From: Planctomycetia bacterium
GTDB lineage: Bacteria; Planctomycetota; Planctomycetia; Pirellulales; Thermoguttaceae
NCBI GenBank assembly: GCA_030535245.1
Contig: JAUNBJ010000008.1
Location: 1 to 60,845 of the forward strand
Length of the DNA: 60,845 nt
Direction: 5' to 3'
The notes beneath the pieces are model-generated. The model saw nothing but the letters and a program-made list of their open reading frames with translations. It had not been told where the DNA came from and did not search any database. Shown here one piece after another: positions 33,948 to 43,294 of this stretch (position 1 is the stretch's first letter; each line of letters begins with the position of its first letter). Both the position numbers and the translations under genes were made by a program.

Positions 33948-34676
33948 TCAGTACGACGCCATCTTCAACATCTGGTAATTCGAGAACGCGATCATGCCGA
34001 ACATCATCGCCGCAAACATGCTGTTCATCGCAAACAGAAAAAACAACGCCATCGCCGCCGCCGTGCCTGTCGAAACCTGAAGCATCCAACGGAAACCATA
34101 CGCGGGGGAAAGTCGTTGACAAAACTCCCGTGAAATCTGCCCTCCGTCCAACGGAAAAATCGGCAGCAGGTTGAGGATTCCCCAGAATAAATTTACCTGC
34201 GTCAGAAAAAGGAGGAAGAACGTGAGATTCCGACTCATCACCAACGGTATCTCCACGGAGGAAAACATGCACAGTACCAAATTTCCAATGGTGCGATATC
34301 CCATCAGATAAAAAATTCCCAACACGCTTCCCAGAAAGAGAAATCCCGCCAACGGCCCTGCGAAACTGATGAAAATATTCTCATACCACATCAGCCGGTG
34401 CGTTCGATCGTGAATCGTCAACCCTCCGAAACTGTAAAGCACAATCCGCGGCCGAAACCCGTAGTGCCGAATCACCACCGCATGCCCCATTTCGTGAATC
34501 AAAATGGAGAGGAACACGGCCAGCACCCAGAGAATCAATTCCCTCGCCCCGCCCGCACTCATGCCTAGGACGACCGACCAAAACCAGAACCACGGACTGA
34601 CACGCACCGGGATTCCCAAAAGCTGAAACCGAAAATCGTAAGGGGATTGATTGGGTTCGTAAAACATGGCTTTCAA
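33948..34676 (-). CDS. Site-2 protease family zinc metalloprotease (peptidase M50)
   Basis: 242 aa, six predicted membrane segments. The zinc motif H61-E-M-G-H65 and the later NLLPIFPLDGGQ motif are both present. It lacks PDZ domains, unlike the RseP protein at 26143, and belongs to the smaller SpoIVFB-like group. It is six bases downstream of lpxB, so it is part of the lipid-gene operon. Substrate unknown. Confidence 0.88.
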   Translation of the reverse strand: MKAMFYEPNQSPYDFRFQLLGIPVRVSPWFWFWSVVLGMSAGGARELILWVLAVFLSILIHEMGHAVVIRHYGFRPRIVLYSFGGLTIHDRTHRLMWYENIFISFAGPLAGFLFLGSVLGIFYLMGYRTIGNLVLCMFSSVEIPLVMSRNLTFFLLFLTQVNLFWGILNLLPIFPLDGGQISREFCQRLSPAYGFRWMLQVSTGTAAAMALFFLFAMNSMFAAMMFGMIAFSNYQMLKMASY

Positions 34677-34682
34677 CTAAAT

Positions 34683-35840
34683 TTATCTTCGTTTCAAAAT
34701 AATTTCCGCCGCCCGCGCCGCCGCTCCAGGCTGGCAAAACGTTTCTCCCAACTGCCGCAGTCGTTCCACACACGCCCTGTACGCAGCGTCGTCCTCCAAC
34801 CACCGGGCCAGGTCGTTCGCCATCCAGAGACTCCGGTCGCGATACGTCAGGTATTCCGGAAACAACACTTCCTTCGACGCCTCGGAATCTGGCACGTACT
34901 CCCCATTATAATTCCGAAAGGGATTTTTTGCAACCAGCAGATTCACCAGCGTGATGTATTTTACACAACGGAAAAACCACTGTATCCACCAGGCGTAGCA
35001 CGGAACCTGATACACAATGACCGTTGGCCTATGGTGATACAAAAGTTCCAGCGAAACCGACCCCGAAACTGCCAGGCAGCACTTCGCCCCGCGAATCACT
35101 TCCGGCGTCCTTCCCACATAGACCGGAATCTCCGTTTCCTTCTGTTCCTCCAAAAACGCGCGAATCTCCTCCGCCTGCTTTTCCTGATACGCTCCTATTG
35201 CGAACGTGATTCCCGCTCGCCGTGCCCGCAAATGCCGAACCACTTTCAGGAACACCGGCAGATGCGACAGGACTTCTCGATTTCGGGAGCCGGGAAGCAA
35301 CGCGACCTCCACCGTCGGGGAAATCGCCGTGTCGCATTTATGCGTTTCGTCAAAAAACGGATGCCCCACATACGCAACCGCACACCCCTTTTCCTGAAGC
35401 CAGTCCCGCTCGAACGGCAGACCGCTGAACACCAGATCGGTGTACCGTCGCAATTTTTCCACACGACGCTGTTTCCACCCCCATACCTGCGGCGGCGAAT
35501 AATAATAAACCGGAATGCCGTATTTCTTCGCCCGCTTCGCCAGGTGCCAGTTAAAACCCGGATAGTCGATCAGCACCACCGCATCCGGCTTTTCTTCGCG
35601 AAAAAAACGCTCCGCCTCGTCCGCCAACGCGAAGAATTTTCGCAGATTCCAAAGCACCTCCCCCACCCACATCACGGCCAGCTGGGTTAAATCGAACCGC
35701 ACCTCGCACCCCGCATCCCGCATTTTCGGCCCGCCAAATCCAAAACACCATGCTTCCGGACACCGCTCGGTAATCGCGTGTATCAGGTTGGCTCCATGAA
35801 TGTCGCCGCTGGGTTCTCCCGCCGAAAAGAAAATTTTCAT
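34683..35840 (-). CDS. lpxB: Lipid-A-disaccharide synthase
   Basis: Joins UDP-2,3-diacylglucosamine and lipid X to form the lipid A disaccharide. 385 aa is the usual length. The N-terminus MKIFFSAGEPSGDIHGANLI is diagnostic, and SGSVSLELLYHHRPTVIVYQ is the conserved nucleotide-sugar-binding end of the fold. Its presence predicts a true lipopolysaccharide outer membrane. It lies three bases from the squalene/phytoene synthase gene. Confidence 0.95.
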   Translation of the reverse strand: MKIFFSAGEPSGDIHGANLIHAITERCPEAWCFGFGGPKMRDAGCEVRFDLTQLAVMWVGEVLWNLRKFFALADEAERFFREEKPDAVVLIDYPGFNWHLAKRAKKYGIPVYYYSPPQVWGWKQRRVEKLRRYTDLVFSGLPFERDWLQEKGCAVAYVGHPFFDETHKCDTAISPTVEVALLPGSRNREVLSHLPVFLKVVRHLRARRAGITFAIGAYQEKQAEEIRAFLEEQKETEIPVYVGRTPEVIRGAKCCLAVSGSVSLELLYHHRPTVIVYQVPCYAWWIQWFFRCVKYITLVNLLVAKNPFRNYNGEYVPDSEASKEVLFPEYLTYRDRSLWMANDLARWLEDDAAYRACVERLRQLGETFCQPGAAARAAEIILKRR

Positions 35841-35843
35841 GGC

Positions 35844-36734
35844 TCACACCCACAGACTTCGCAGATAAATTTCCAGCCGATCAAACAGGTCGAGCCGGAT
35901 ACGTTTACGCAACACCACTTCGGGCGAACGACGTATCTTCTGGTACAATTTGAAATACACCGTCACCAAAAGCCAAAGCGTGCGCCGGTATTTTTTCGGA
36001 ATGGCCCCCATCAAAAACGACGCTTTCCCGTAGTATTTTCGCGTCCGTTCCAGATTCTTCCGAAGCACCGGAGATAAAAATTTTTTATCGCGTCGAAGGA
36101 TGGCGTCGAGCATTTCTTCTCGCGGAATCCCCTCCAACGGCAAATAAACACGATCCATGTCGGCATCCTCCCGCACGTCCCGGAGAATGTTCGTCCATTG
36201 CAACGCCATGCCGCACGCAATGGCCGCTTCCTTCACCGGAGAATCGGATTCCGGCGTGATCAAAAGCGGATCCACCCCCCAAATGTGCAGGCAGATCAGC
36301 CCCACCGAAGACGCCACCTGATAACCGTATCGCTCCAGCTCCTCCGCCGTTTCGTACGCGTCTTTGTCGAGATCCGACGTCACGCCGTCCAGCACGTTGC
36401 AAAAATATTCCTGAGGAATCCGATAGTGATAAATCGTATCCGTCACCGCCGGAAGAACCCCGTTGACATGGTTCCGAAAATTAGTGAATACCGGCGTTAT
36501 TCCATGTTTGAGCGTTTTCAGAAAATCCCGCCGAAAGTCGTCCAGCCGGTCGCGTCGGGTCGCCTTCGGAGCGTCGGCATCGGCCAGGTCGTCGGCACAC
36601 CGCATGAACGCGTAAACCGCCGTCATGGCAAGACGTTCCCGGTCGGGAAGCGAATCGAGAGCGGCAAGAAAATTCGACCGCGACTGCTCCGCAATCTCCT
36701 CGCACTGCTCGTAACTTAACTGGGCGGTCTTCAT
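35844..36734 (-). CDS. Squalene/phytoene synthase family protein (HpnC/HpnD type)
   Basis: 296 aa. Both aspartate-rich Mg2+ motifs are present: DDLAD (48-52) and NILRDVREDADMDRVYLP (around 181-198), so it should join two prenyl diphosphates head to head. Candidates are presqualene diphosphate synthase (HpnD), its partner HpnC, or phytoene synthase. The hpnH-like gene elsewhere in the window favours the hopanoid route, but a carotenoid role is not excluded. It is three bases from both neighbours, btaB-like and lpxB, in one lipid operon. Confidence 0.85.
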   Translation of the reverse strand: MKTAQLSYEQCEEIAEQSRSNFLAALDSLPDRERLAMTAVYAFMRCADDLADADAPKATRRDRLDDFRRDFLKTLKHGITPVFTNFRNHVNGVLPAVTDTIYHYRIPQEYFCNVLDGVTSDLDKDAYETAEELERYGYQVASSVGLICLHIWGVDPLLITPESDSPVKEAAIACGMALQWTNILRDVREDADMDRVYLPLEGIPREEMLDAILRRDKKFLSPVLRKNLERTRKYYGKASFLMGAIPKKYRRTLWLLVTVYFKLYQKIRRSPEVVLRKRIRLDLFDRLEIYLRSLWV

Positions 36735-36737
36735 AAA

Positions 36738-37469
36738 TTATTCCGGCTTCCTGCCGATATAAATATAATACGGTGCCCGAAAAATCGGAATGTAGGGAAT
36801 CTTTGCGAAATGCTCCTGAAATTCCACCGTTTCAAAATGGTGGTTCAGGTACGGAATGTGGTCGTGCGAAAGGTACACGTTGTCGGTGCTAAAATGAACC
36901 GGCCAGTAATTTCGCGTGAACCAACCATGCTGCCGATGCCCTTCGGAAGGCCATTTGCGACCCACGTAAAAATCCACAATGCCCAGGATTCCACCCGGAC
37001 GCAAAATTCGCAACGCGTTGTCCATCGCCGCGAACCAGTCGGGAATCATCGTCAGCGAATACGAAAACGTTACGATGTCGGCACTTCCTTCTTCCGGTGT
37101 GAACTTCGTCGCGTCGGCGTTGACCGCCTGCACGTTCGTCCAGCCACGTGATTCGATACGCTTCTCCGCCACCCCCAAAAGCGACGAGGCCAAATCGACG
37201 ATGTAAACCTTCTTCTGCTTCGGAATACGGTCGGCCACAAACTCCAAATTCGCGCCCGTGCCGCCCCCCATGTCCACCCAGACCGCGTCTTCCCGCTCTG
37301 GAACGCACTTCATCATTTCCTCACGACCCTTCAAAAGCCGTTTGCGAAAATCGTCGTACGCCCCCGCCTGCCCGGAGTAAAAGTTGTCCAGCCGCTCGGC
37401 GTGACTCGCCCCGCGCCCCCGCGTGACAACAAGGTGATACAGTATTTTAAGGTCGGATGCAATGCCCAT
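36738..37469 (-). CDS. btaB: SAM-dependent methyltransferase, BtaB-like
   Basis: 243 aa class I methyltransferase with the SAM loop VDMGGGTGANLEFVA and acidic end VYIVDLA. The N-terminus (LDNFYSGQAGAYDDFRKRLLKGREEMM) matches the methyltransferase half of betaine-lipid synthases. It lies eight bases after the BtaA-like gene, and the pair would convert diacylglycerol to diacylglyceryl-N,N,N-trimethylhomoserine (DGTS): this protein adds the three methyl groups. Another methyltransferase role is possible if the partner acts differently. Confidence 0.78.
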   Translation of the reverse strand: MGIASDLKILYHLVVTRGRGASHAERLDNFYSGQAGAYDDFRKRLLKGREEMMKCVPEREDAVWVDMGGGTGANLEFVADRIPKQKKVYIVDLASSLLGVAEKRIESRGWTNVQAVNADATKFTPEEGSADIVTFSYSLTMIPDWFAAMDNALRILRPGGILGIVDFYVGRKWPSEGHRQHGWFTRNYWPVHFSTDNVYLSHDHIPYLNHHFETVEFQEHFAKIPYIPIFRAPYYIYIGRKPE

Positions 37470-37477
37470 GGTGTCTG

Positions 37478-38668
37478 CTATTTCAAGAGGTCGGCAATGT
37501 AAAAACTGCCATACGTGTGAACCCGGTCTTTCTGATGAAGCTCGGCCGCCAGCTCCGGATACAGCTTCAAATGATCCGTCAGCTTTTCCTTTTTGCCGTT
37601 CCAGTCCAGTTCGACTCGTTCCAGAAATTCCGTCCGCATGCCGCCGCTACGCCAGATAATTCGCGTTTTCGGAGCCGCACGCTGCATGATAATCTCCCAT
37701 TCCGAAACCAACGCCGGGAACAGGTGACTTGCCAGCCAGTCCATGTGATCCAAAAGCACAAATCGCGAAATCGACACGTCGTATTTGCGAAGGAATCCCT
37801 CCACCGAATCGGTGTACGTCGTCACCTCGTCGACCAGCCCCTCCTTCAGTCGGGAGAAATTCTCGGCCTTCAGGTATTCCGGGCAGCACTCCGGCGTGTA
37901 GCAACCGTTGATGTACACCTGCCAGAAATAGTTGTCCTGAATCGGCAAATCACAAAACACGGCCCCCAGACAATCCTGCATGAATTTGACAATCTGCCCC
38001 TCGTACTGCGATTCCACCTGATCCCGCTGCGACTTGGGAACGCCCAACATCGAAAGCGTGGTGTCGCGGTTCAGGAAAAATTTCATCATCCGCGTCCAGA
38101 ATTTGGGGGACAGCTCTTTTTCGTAGATGGCCCGTTGCTCCTCAACCGTCGCGGCATGGAACAGTGCATCGATGGCAGGACGTACCTTCGCAATACGGTT
38201 CAGGTAAAAATTAATCATCCTCGCAAACAGCCCGGAAGTGCCATGGAAATAATACGTCCGACGGGCATTGTCGAAATAATACTTCTTCTTGTCCCAGAAC
38301 TTTTGCGACATTTCCGGAAGCTCCCCGCGGAGCGTTTCCCGATACAGTTTTTTAAAGTCCGGATGAAAACCCTTCCCGAAAAGCTGGAAGAAATCTTCGT
38401 AATCCAGTTTTTTAATGGCGGCTTTCTTCAAATCCAGCACGGCATTTTGACGGTAATTCATATCGACCGCATAGACATGCTTGCACCCGGCCAGGATGTA
38501 ATCCAGCGAGTTGCACCCGGCACTGGTAATGACCAGCACGGTATCGTCCGGCGTCAATTCCAACGCGACCCGATCCAATCGCGGGTCTTCCCAACATGTA
38601 TTGTATACCAGATTGTGACCATGAACCTGCTTGAAAACCGTAGAGTTGATCCATTCCGTCAGTGACAT
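37478..38668 (-). CDS. btaA: S-adenosylmethionine:diacylglycerol 3-amino-3-carboxypropyltransferase, BtaA-like (DUF3419)
   Basis: 396 aa. The sequence NLVYNTCWEDPRLDRVAL, then TSAGCNSLDYILAG and VDMNYRQNAVLDLK, are hallmarks of the BtaA/DUF3419 family, which transfers the aminocarboxypropyl group of SAM to diacylglycerol in the first step of betaine-lipid synthesis. It is the first gene of the operon btaA-btaB-squalene synthase-lpxB-M50 protease. Betaine lipids usually replace phospholipids under phosphate limitation; no phosphate box was recognised upstream. Confidence 0.88.
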   Translation of the reverse strand: MSLTEWINSTVFKQVHGHNLVYNTCWEDPRLDRVALELTPDDTVLVITSAGCNSLDYILAGCKHVYAVDMNYRQNAVLDLKKAAIKKLDYEDFFQLFGKGFHPDFKKLYRETLRGELPEMSQKFWDKKKYYFDNARRTYYFHGTSGLFARMINFYLNRIAKVRPAIDALFHAATVEEQRAIYEKELSPKFWTRMMKFFLNRDTTLSMLGVPKSQRDQVESQYEGQIVKFMQDCLGAVFCDLPIQDNYFWQVYINGCYTPECCPEYLKAENFSRLKEGLVDEVTTYTDSVEGFLRKYDVSISRFVLLDHMDWLASHLFPALVSEWEIIMQRAAPKTRIIWRSGGMRTEFLERVELDWNGKKEKLTDHLKLYPELAAELHQKDRVHTYGSFYIADLLK

Positions 38669-38774
38669 ATTGTTTCCCTTTATCTTTCGAGGGCGTTTCG
38701 CTACAAAAAAATACCGTTAATCATTATACAGGAAAATAAAAAATTACGCAAGGCGGGTAGAATTAATGGTTAAG

Positions 38775-38927
38775 GGTACCTTCCAAATATCGTGAGGGGG
38801 TGTCGTTAGCAACGCCCTTTAGGCCGTTCACGTGGATTCTCGTGAGGCATGGGAGTGAAAATCTTTTCGCTTCGTACGGCGTAAGCGGTCTGAAGGCCGA
38901 CGCTAACAATCCGCGTTGGAAGGCTCC
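38775..38927. repeat. MITE-like inverted-repeat element, copy 3
   Basis: GGTACCTTCCAA (38775-38786) and TTGGAAGGCTCC (38916-38927) are the ends of a 153-bp element, with a nested pair CGTTAGC/GCTAAC inside. Ends resemble the 7399-7563 element. The rest of the 499-bp gap 38669-39167 has no gene; a solitary repeat end (TTTTTTAGAAGTTG) is at 39089-39102. Confidence 0.55.
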
Positions 38928-39167
38928 CAAGGGTTCATGGGGGAACCGTGGTTTTTTTGGCAAGATGGGCGGTTTGCGTTGTGTTTTACGGTCGCGTGGA
39001 AAATTCCTTTTAAAAAATTTTTGCCGATTTTGCAAAATTTCTGGATTGCAACGATTTTAATGACGATGATAGTGCTTGAGACGAGCTGTTTTTTAGAAGT
39101 TGTTTTACGTCCGTTTTCCTGTCCGGAAGGGATGGGGAAGGAGTCCTTGCATATAAGGAAGGGTGTC

Positions 39168-41555
39168 ATGAAGAAGTCCATTTCGGTGATTGTTGCCGGT
39201 GTCGGGGCGTTGTTGTTCGTTCTGGCATTTTCGGAAGCCGCATTTTCGCAGCGGTACATGGGGAATCCTCCCGTGGGAACCCTTGTTCCGACGGAGGCGT
39301 CCGGGGCGCCCATTTACGCGAACCAGCACCGGTATTTTGGTGTGGGCGACTGCACGGGCGACTGTGGATACCGTGCGGTAGGTCCGGCGTTTGGCGGGGG
39401 AGCCTGTGGCACGGCGCCTTGTGATGCGGCTCCCTGCGGGCCGGTGTGCGACGACGTTTGCGGCCCGTGCGATCCATGTATGGGGCCGGCGTGTGGCGGT
39501 TTTGGTTGGGGTCTGGGTTTGGGGCATGGTCCGGTTCGCGGGCTGCTGGCTCACATCTGGAACGGTCGAAACTACTGGCAGGGCACCGGTTGCAGCGAGC
39601 GGGTTATCGACGAGTTGCGGAAAAGCTGGCAGACGTGCCGCAAGTGTGATCTGGTGGGTCAGAACATCAACGGCATGGGGAACACGATTGGCACGGGGCT
39701 GAACAGTGGGCAATTGATGTCGTCGGCCTACGTACCGCATCAGGCTCCGATTCCGATGGAGGCGGGTTACACGCCGAACGTTCAGGCACCGCTTTCCAAC
39801 GGTGGCTACAACGGCTACAACGGTGGTTACGCTCCGGTTCCGGCGAATCCGGGGGGCGGTTGTTCCTCGTGCCAGAAGGGGATCACGGTCACGTCGAACG
39901 CGATTCCGGCGAACGTCCCGGCGCAGTACATGGCGGCAAGACCGACGCAGAACGTGGCGTACGCTCCGCAGGTGAACGCTCCGCAGGCGAACGTGCAGCA
40001 GGTGCAGTACGTGCAGACGCCGCAGGGGGTGGTTCCGATGGTGCCGGTGAGCATGAATCCGAATACGGTTCCGCAGCTTCCGAACACGGGTGCGGTTTAC
40101 TATCAGGCGAATTACACGCCGTCGGGCAAGGAACCGGGGTACATTACGGCGCAACGAAACGCCCAGTCGATGCAGGGGATAGGGTTTAACGAAGCGCCGG
40201 CGACCCGTTCGGCGTATGCGGGACGGACGACGGCAGTCGCAGGCGGAAACGCTGCGGGGCAGTGGGTTACGGTTCCGAGGATACAGCAGGTCAGCGGTGT
40301 GGAAGTGATTCCGACGCCTCCGGCGCGAACGGTGCAGAACACTCGGATGCCGTCGGCGCAGGCGCCCATGGCGGTGACGCAGGAGCCGGTGTACTCCCAG
40401 CAGGCGCCCATGGTGATGGGAACCCCGTCCGACATGCCGGCGGCACCCATGGTTTATGGCGACCCGTGCGGTGGTGTTCCGTGCGGCCCGATGGGAAATG
40501 CGTGTGCTCCGTGCGGCCCGTGTGGTTTTGGATGTGGAGCAGGCCCATGCTTTGCGGGGCCGGGAATTGTTCCGGGAGCGTTGCGATTGGTTGGACGCGT
40601 TGCGTATGGTGCGGGCCAGGTCGTTGCGGGGGCAGGGCGTGTGGTGGCCTTTGGAGCGGAGAGTGCCGTGTACGGTACGGGTGCCGTGGCCTGGGGTGCG
40701 GGGCGTCTGGTCGTCGGAACCGGTCGCGTGGCCGTTGGTGCGACGCGTGCGGTGGCATGCAACGTTCGGAATGCGGGCGTGGTCTTTGTCAGCGGTCCGG
40801 CCGGGCCGATTGGGTGTTGTCCTTCGGGGCCGGTGGCGCCGTGCTATTCGCCGTACCTTACGGGAATGCAGTATGCGGGTGCGGGTGTGGCGACGGCTCC
40901 GGTTTCAGGAAACGCAGGGCCGGGAAGTTCCGACCCGCTGTATCAGGAAAACGACGCGTACCTGAACATGGATTTTTCCCAGAATCGTCCGTCGGGCAAC
41001 CGGACGGCGTATTCCACCGCTCCGGCGACGACCGGGCAACTGCTTTCGCAGCAGTCGCAGCGGGTCGTGATGGCGGACGGTACGGAGGTGTTTTTGGAGT
41101 ATGACGGTGGTGCGGGAATCGAAACTCCCCGCACGTCGATGAGCCAGGTTTCCTACAACGCGGCGGTGGCTGGAGCGTCGGCTTCGACGATTTCCACGCC
41201 GGCAGGGATGACACCGGTCACGAATCCGGCCCTGTCGCAGGATGGTTATCCGATTGTTGCGGCGGAGAATCCGCAGATTTCGTTGGCTCCCGGCGAGGTG
41301 TTGGTGTCGCAGCAGGATTTTGTCCTGACGCCTCCGGAAAACGCACCGAAAGCGCCGCAGACGCTCCAGCAGCCCCTTCAGCCTGCGCCGCAAAAAATGG
41401 CGGAGCCTGCTGTAGATGGTAAAACGGTGCAGGTGGGACATCCTACGTTCCGGCCTGTTTCCTACGCCAAACCGGTCGTGGTGGAACCTACGTTCCAGGA
41501 GCCGTCGTTTCGGGAACCGTCGTTGCTGAAACTCAAGGCGGCCACCCCGTTGTAA
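39168..41555 (+). CDS. Large secreted low-complexity protein (Pro/Gly/Ala/Gln/Cys-rich)
   Basis: 795 aa from the ATG at 39168 (AAGGAAGGG upstream; the open frame goes back to 38916 without a start signal). Signal peptide MKKSISVIVAGVGALLFVLAFSEAAFS. Then a Cys-rich part (CGTAPCDAAPCGPVCDDVCGPCDPC), a linker rich in Pro, Gln, Asn and Tyr, a second Cys-rich patch around residue 445-465, a helical Gly/Ala/Val stretch with repeated GRVVAFGA-like words, and a Pro-rich end. Composition suggests a structural or surface-matrix protein cross-linked by disulfides. No enzyme domain was seen. The nature of the assembly is unknown. Confidence 0.6.
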   Translation: MKKSISVIVAGVGALLFVLAFSEAAFSQRYMGNPPVGTLVPTEASGAPIYANQHRYFGVGDCTGDCGYRAVGPAFGGGACGTAPCDAAPCGPVCDDVCGPCDPCMGPACGGFGWGLGLGHGPVRGLLAHIWNGRNYWQGTGCSERVIDELRKSWQTCRKCDLVGQNINGMGNTIGTGLNSGQLMSSAYVPHQAPIPMEAGYTPNVQAPLSNGGYNGYNGGYAPVPANPGGGCSSCQKGITVTSNAIPANVPAQYMAARPTQNVAYAPQVNAPQANVQQVQYVQTPQGVVPMVPVSMNPNTVPQLPNTGAVYYQANYTPSGKEPGYITAQRNAQSMQGIGFNEAPATRSAYAGRTTAVAGGNAAGQWVTVPRIQQVSGVEVIPTPPARTVQNTRMPSAQAPMAVTQEPVYSQQAPMVMGTPSDMPAAPMVYGDPCGGVPCGPMGNACAPCGPCGFGCGAGPCFAGPGIVPGALRLVGRVAYGAGQVVAGAGRVVAFGAESAVYGTGAVAWGAGRLVVGTGRVAVGATRAVACNVRNAGVVFVSGPAGPIGCCPSGPVAPCYSPYLTGMQYAGAGVATAPVSGNAGPGSSDPLYQENDAYLNMDFSQNRPSGNRTAYSTAPATTGQLLSQQSQRVVMADGTEVFLEYDGGAGIETPRTSMSQVSYNAAVAGASASTISTPAGMTPVTNPALSQDGYPIVAAENPQISLAPGEVLVSQQDFVLTPPENAPKAPQTLQQPLQPAPQKMAEPAVDGKTVQVGHPTFRPVSYAKPVVVEPTFQEPSFREPSLLKLKAATPL

Positions 41556-41591
41556 TGCTGTGTAAAAATAAATATTAATAAGAGCGAACGC

Positions 41592-41712
41592 AGTGAGCGC
41601 ACTGAAAGTTTTTTGAAGGAGAGTTTGAGAGGAAACAATTTTTCAAAAATGTTTCCTCTCAAGAGGCTGGAAGCGTAATGGAATCAGGGAGGCCAGAAGC
41701 GCAAGCGCCTGC
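41592..41712. repeat. Three consecutive hairpins (REP-like)
   Basis: CAGTG/CACTG at about 41591-41604; TTGAGAGGAAACA with TGTTTCCTCTCAA (41625-41662), continuing into a T5/A5 stem; and GGGAGGC with GCCTCCC (about 41687-41718). They fill the 244-bp gap after the secreted protein gene. The first word group (GAGCGAACGCAGTGAGCGC) looks like a REP sequence. Confidence 0.6.
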
Positions 41713-41799
41713 CTCCCGGAGATGTAGCAACCGGGCCAAAAACTTTTTACTATGGCTACAAGGGGTATCTTCGTGACGAAACAGTAGGGGTTGCCGGTT

Positions 41800-42216
41800 T
41801 TAAAAGGGGCTTGTAAATCTTTCCAGCATTTCGGCGGGGATACGCGTTGGGCGTCCGGTGGAGAGGGAGACGAGTCCCCATTTGGTTTCGGCGGTGGCGA
41901 TGATTTCGTTATCGGCGGCGCGGGTGAAACGGTACTGGCGAAGGCAGGAAACATGTTTCATTTCCTGAACCCATGTTTCGACGACGACGGTATCGCCCGC
42001 TTTGAGGGGGTGGATGTAGTCGATGGTATGGCGTCGAACGAACCATGCGGCGCCGAAGTCGAGATACTGTTGCGTACCCCAGCCTTGGGCGGTGGAGTGT
42101 TCGATAGCCACGTCCTGCATCCACTGGACGTACCAGACGTTGTTGACATGTTGCATGGCGTCGAGGTAGCCGGGGATGATGTTAATTTCTTTACGATACG
42201 CGATTCTGTTTTCCAT
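41800..42216 (-). CDS. Acyl-CoA thioesterase, hotdog fold (4HBT type)
   Basis: 138 aa. The segment GYLDAMQHVNNVWYVQWMQDVAIEHS contains the catalytic Asp of 4-hydroxybenzoyl-CoA thioesterase-like enzymes (DxxxHVNN), and VRRHTIDYIHPLKAGDTVVVETW is the following strand. Start taken at 42216 (MENRIAYRKEI), because the upstream frame to 42273 would overlap rlmN and has no ribosome site. Related enzymes (YbgC) hydrolyse short acyl-CoA and sit near Tol genes, but here the neighbour is rlmN. Confidence 0.85.
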   Translation of the reverse strand: MENRIAYRKEINIIPGYLDAMQHVNNVWYVQWMQDVAIEHSTAQGWGTQQYLDFGAAWFVRRHTIDYIHPLKAGDTVVVETWVQEMKHVSCLRQYRFTRAADNEIIATAETKWGLVSLSTGRPTRIPAEMLERFTSPF

Positions 42217-42250
42217 AAGGAGTTCTCGAAGGTTTAAGGGTTTGGGGTTT

Positions 42251-43294
42251 TTAAGGGTTTTTATGGCTGGCACGAAGCTGTCCGCAGGCGGCGTCGATTG
42301 CGTCCCCTTTACGGTGGCGTGTCACGACGGGAATGCCGGCTTTTTCGAGGATTTCGGCGAAGCGACGGACCTGTTTGGCGGACGGGGTTTGGAAGGGAAG
42401 TTCCTTCACGGGGTTGTAGGGGATTAAATTGACAAGTGCGCAGCGGTGTTTCAAAAGACGTGCAAGTTGCGTGGCATGTTCGTCGCGGTCGTTTAACCCG
42501 GCCAGCAGGATGTATTCGCAGGTGACGCGGCGTCCGGTGGCGTTGAAATAACGGTCGGCAGCCTCCAGCAGGGGTTGGATCGGAAAGACGCGATTGGCCG
42601 GAATGAGCTGGGAGCGGAGTTCGTCGTTTGGTGCGTGCAGCGAGATGGCGAGGTGGTAGGGGCGTCCGCACTGGGCGAGGCGGTCGATTCCCGTGGGGGT
42701 ACCGACGGTGGAGAGGGTGATTTTTCGGGCACCCAGTCCCAACCCTTCCGGGGCGACGACGATTTCCAGTGCAGCCAGCAGTGCGTCCAGATTGGCGGTC
42801 GGTTCCCCCATGCCCATGATCACGGCGTGGGAGAGGGGGGCGTCTGCGGTTGCTTTCAGGTGGTCGGCGGCAAAGAGAAATTGTTCGAGGATTTCGCCGG
42901 AGGTGAGGTTCCGAACGACGCCGTTCATGCCGCTGGCGCAGAAGGCGCAGCGCATGGCACAACCGACCTGGGTGCTGACGCAGAGGGTCGGTTCGCCACG
43001 GTCGTTGTGGAGGACGACGGTTTCAATCCGGTTTCCGTCGGCCAGCTCCAGAAGGAATTTTTCTGCTGACGATTGGGGGGATCCGGTTTGGGCGACCGGA
43101 CGCATGGAACGAAGACGAAACGTCTCACCAAGTCGCTGTCGGAGCGCTTTGGGAAGGTTCGACATCTGTTCAAAATCGACGATGCCGGGTTGCAGGGCCG
43201 CCTGTCGAATCTGTTTCTGTCGAAACGGGGGTTGGCGTTGTTCGGCGAGCCAGTTTTGAAGGACGGAATCGGGGGTATCGAATAAATTTTCCAC
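42251..43294 (-). CDS. rlmN: 23S rRNA (adenine2503-C2)-methyltransferase, radical SAM
   Basis: 347 aa. The cluster motif is C112-AMR-C116-AF-C119, with QVGCAMRCAFCASG; GMGEPTANLDALLAAL is the typical second block, and the ending GDAIDAACGQL holds the conserved Cys used as methyl carrier. RlmN methylates A2503 of 23S rRNA and A37 in some tRNAs. It is transcribed towards the thioesterase gene. The phage-derived island begins on its far side. Confidence 0.96.
   Translation of the reverse strand: MENLFDTPDSVLQNWLAEQRQPPFRQKQIRQAALQPGIVDFEQMSNLPKALRQRLGETFRLRSMRPVAQTGSPQSSAEKFLLELADGNRIETVVLHNDRGEPTLCVSTQVGCAMRCAFCASGMNGVVRNLTSGEILEQFLFAADHLKATADAPLSHAVIMGMGEPTANLDALLAALEIVVAPEGLGLGARKITLSTVGTPTGIDRLAQCGRPYHLAISLHAPNDELRSQLIPANRVFPIQPLLEAADRYFNATGRRVTCEYILLAGLNDRDEHATQLARLLKHRCALVNLIPYNPVKELPFQTPSAKQVRRFAEILEKAGIPVVTRHRKGDAIDAACGQLRASHKNP

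Noticed and set aside
37457..38665. Plus-strand open frame of 402 codons
   Set aside because: Exact antisense of the BtaA-like gene; no family features.
39105..40154. Minus-strand open frame of 349 codons, Arg/His-rich
   Set aside because: Shadow of the GC-rich low-complexity secreted-protein gene.
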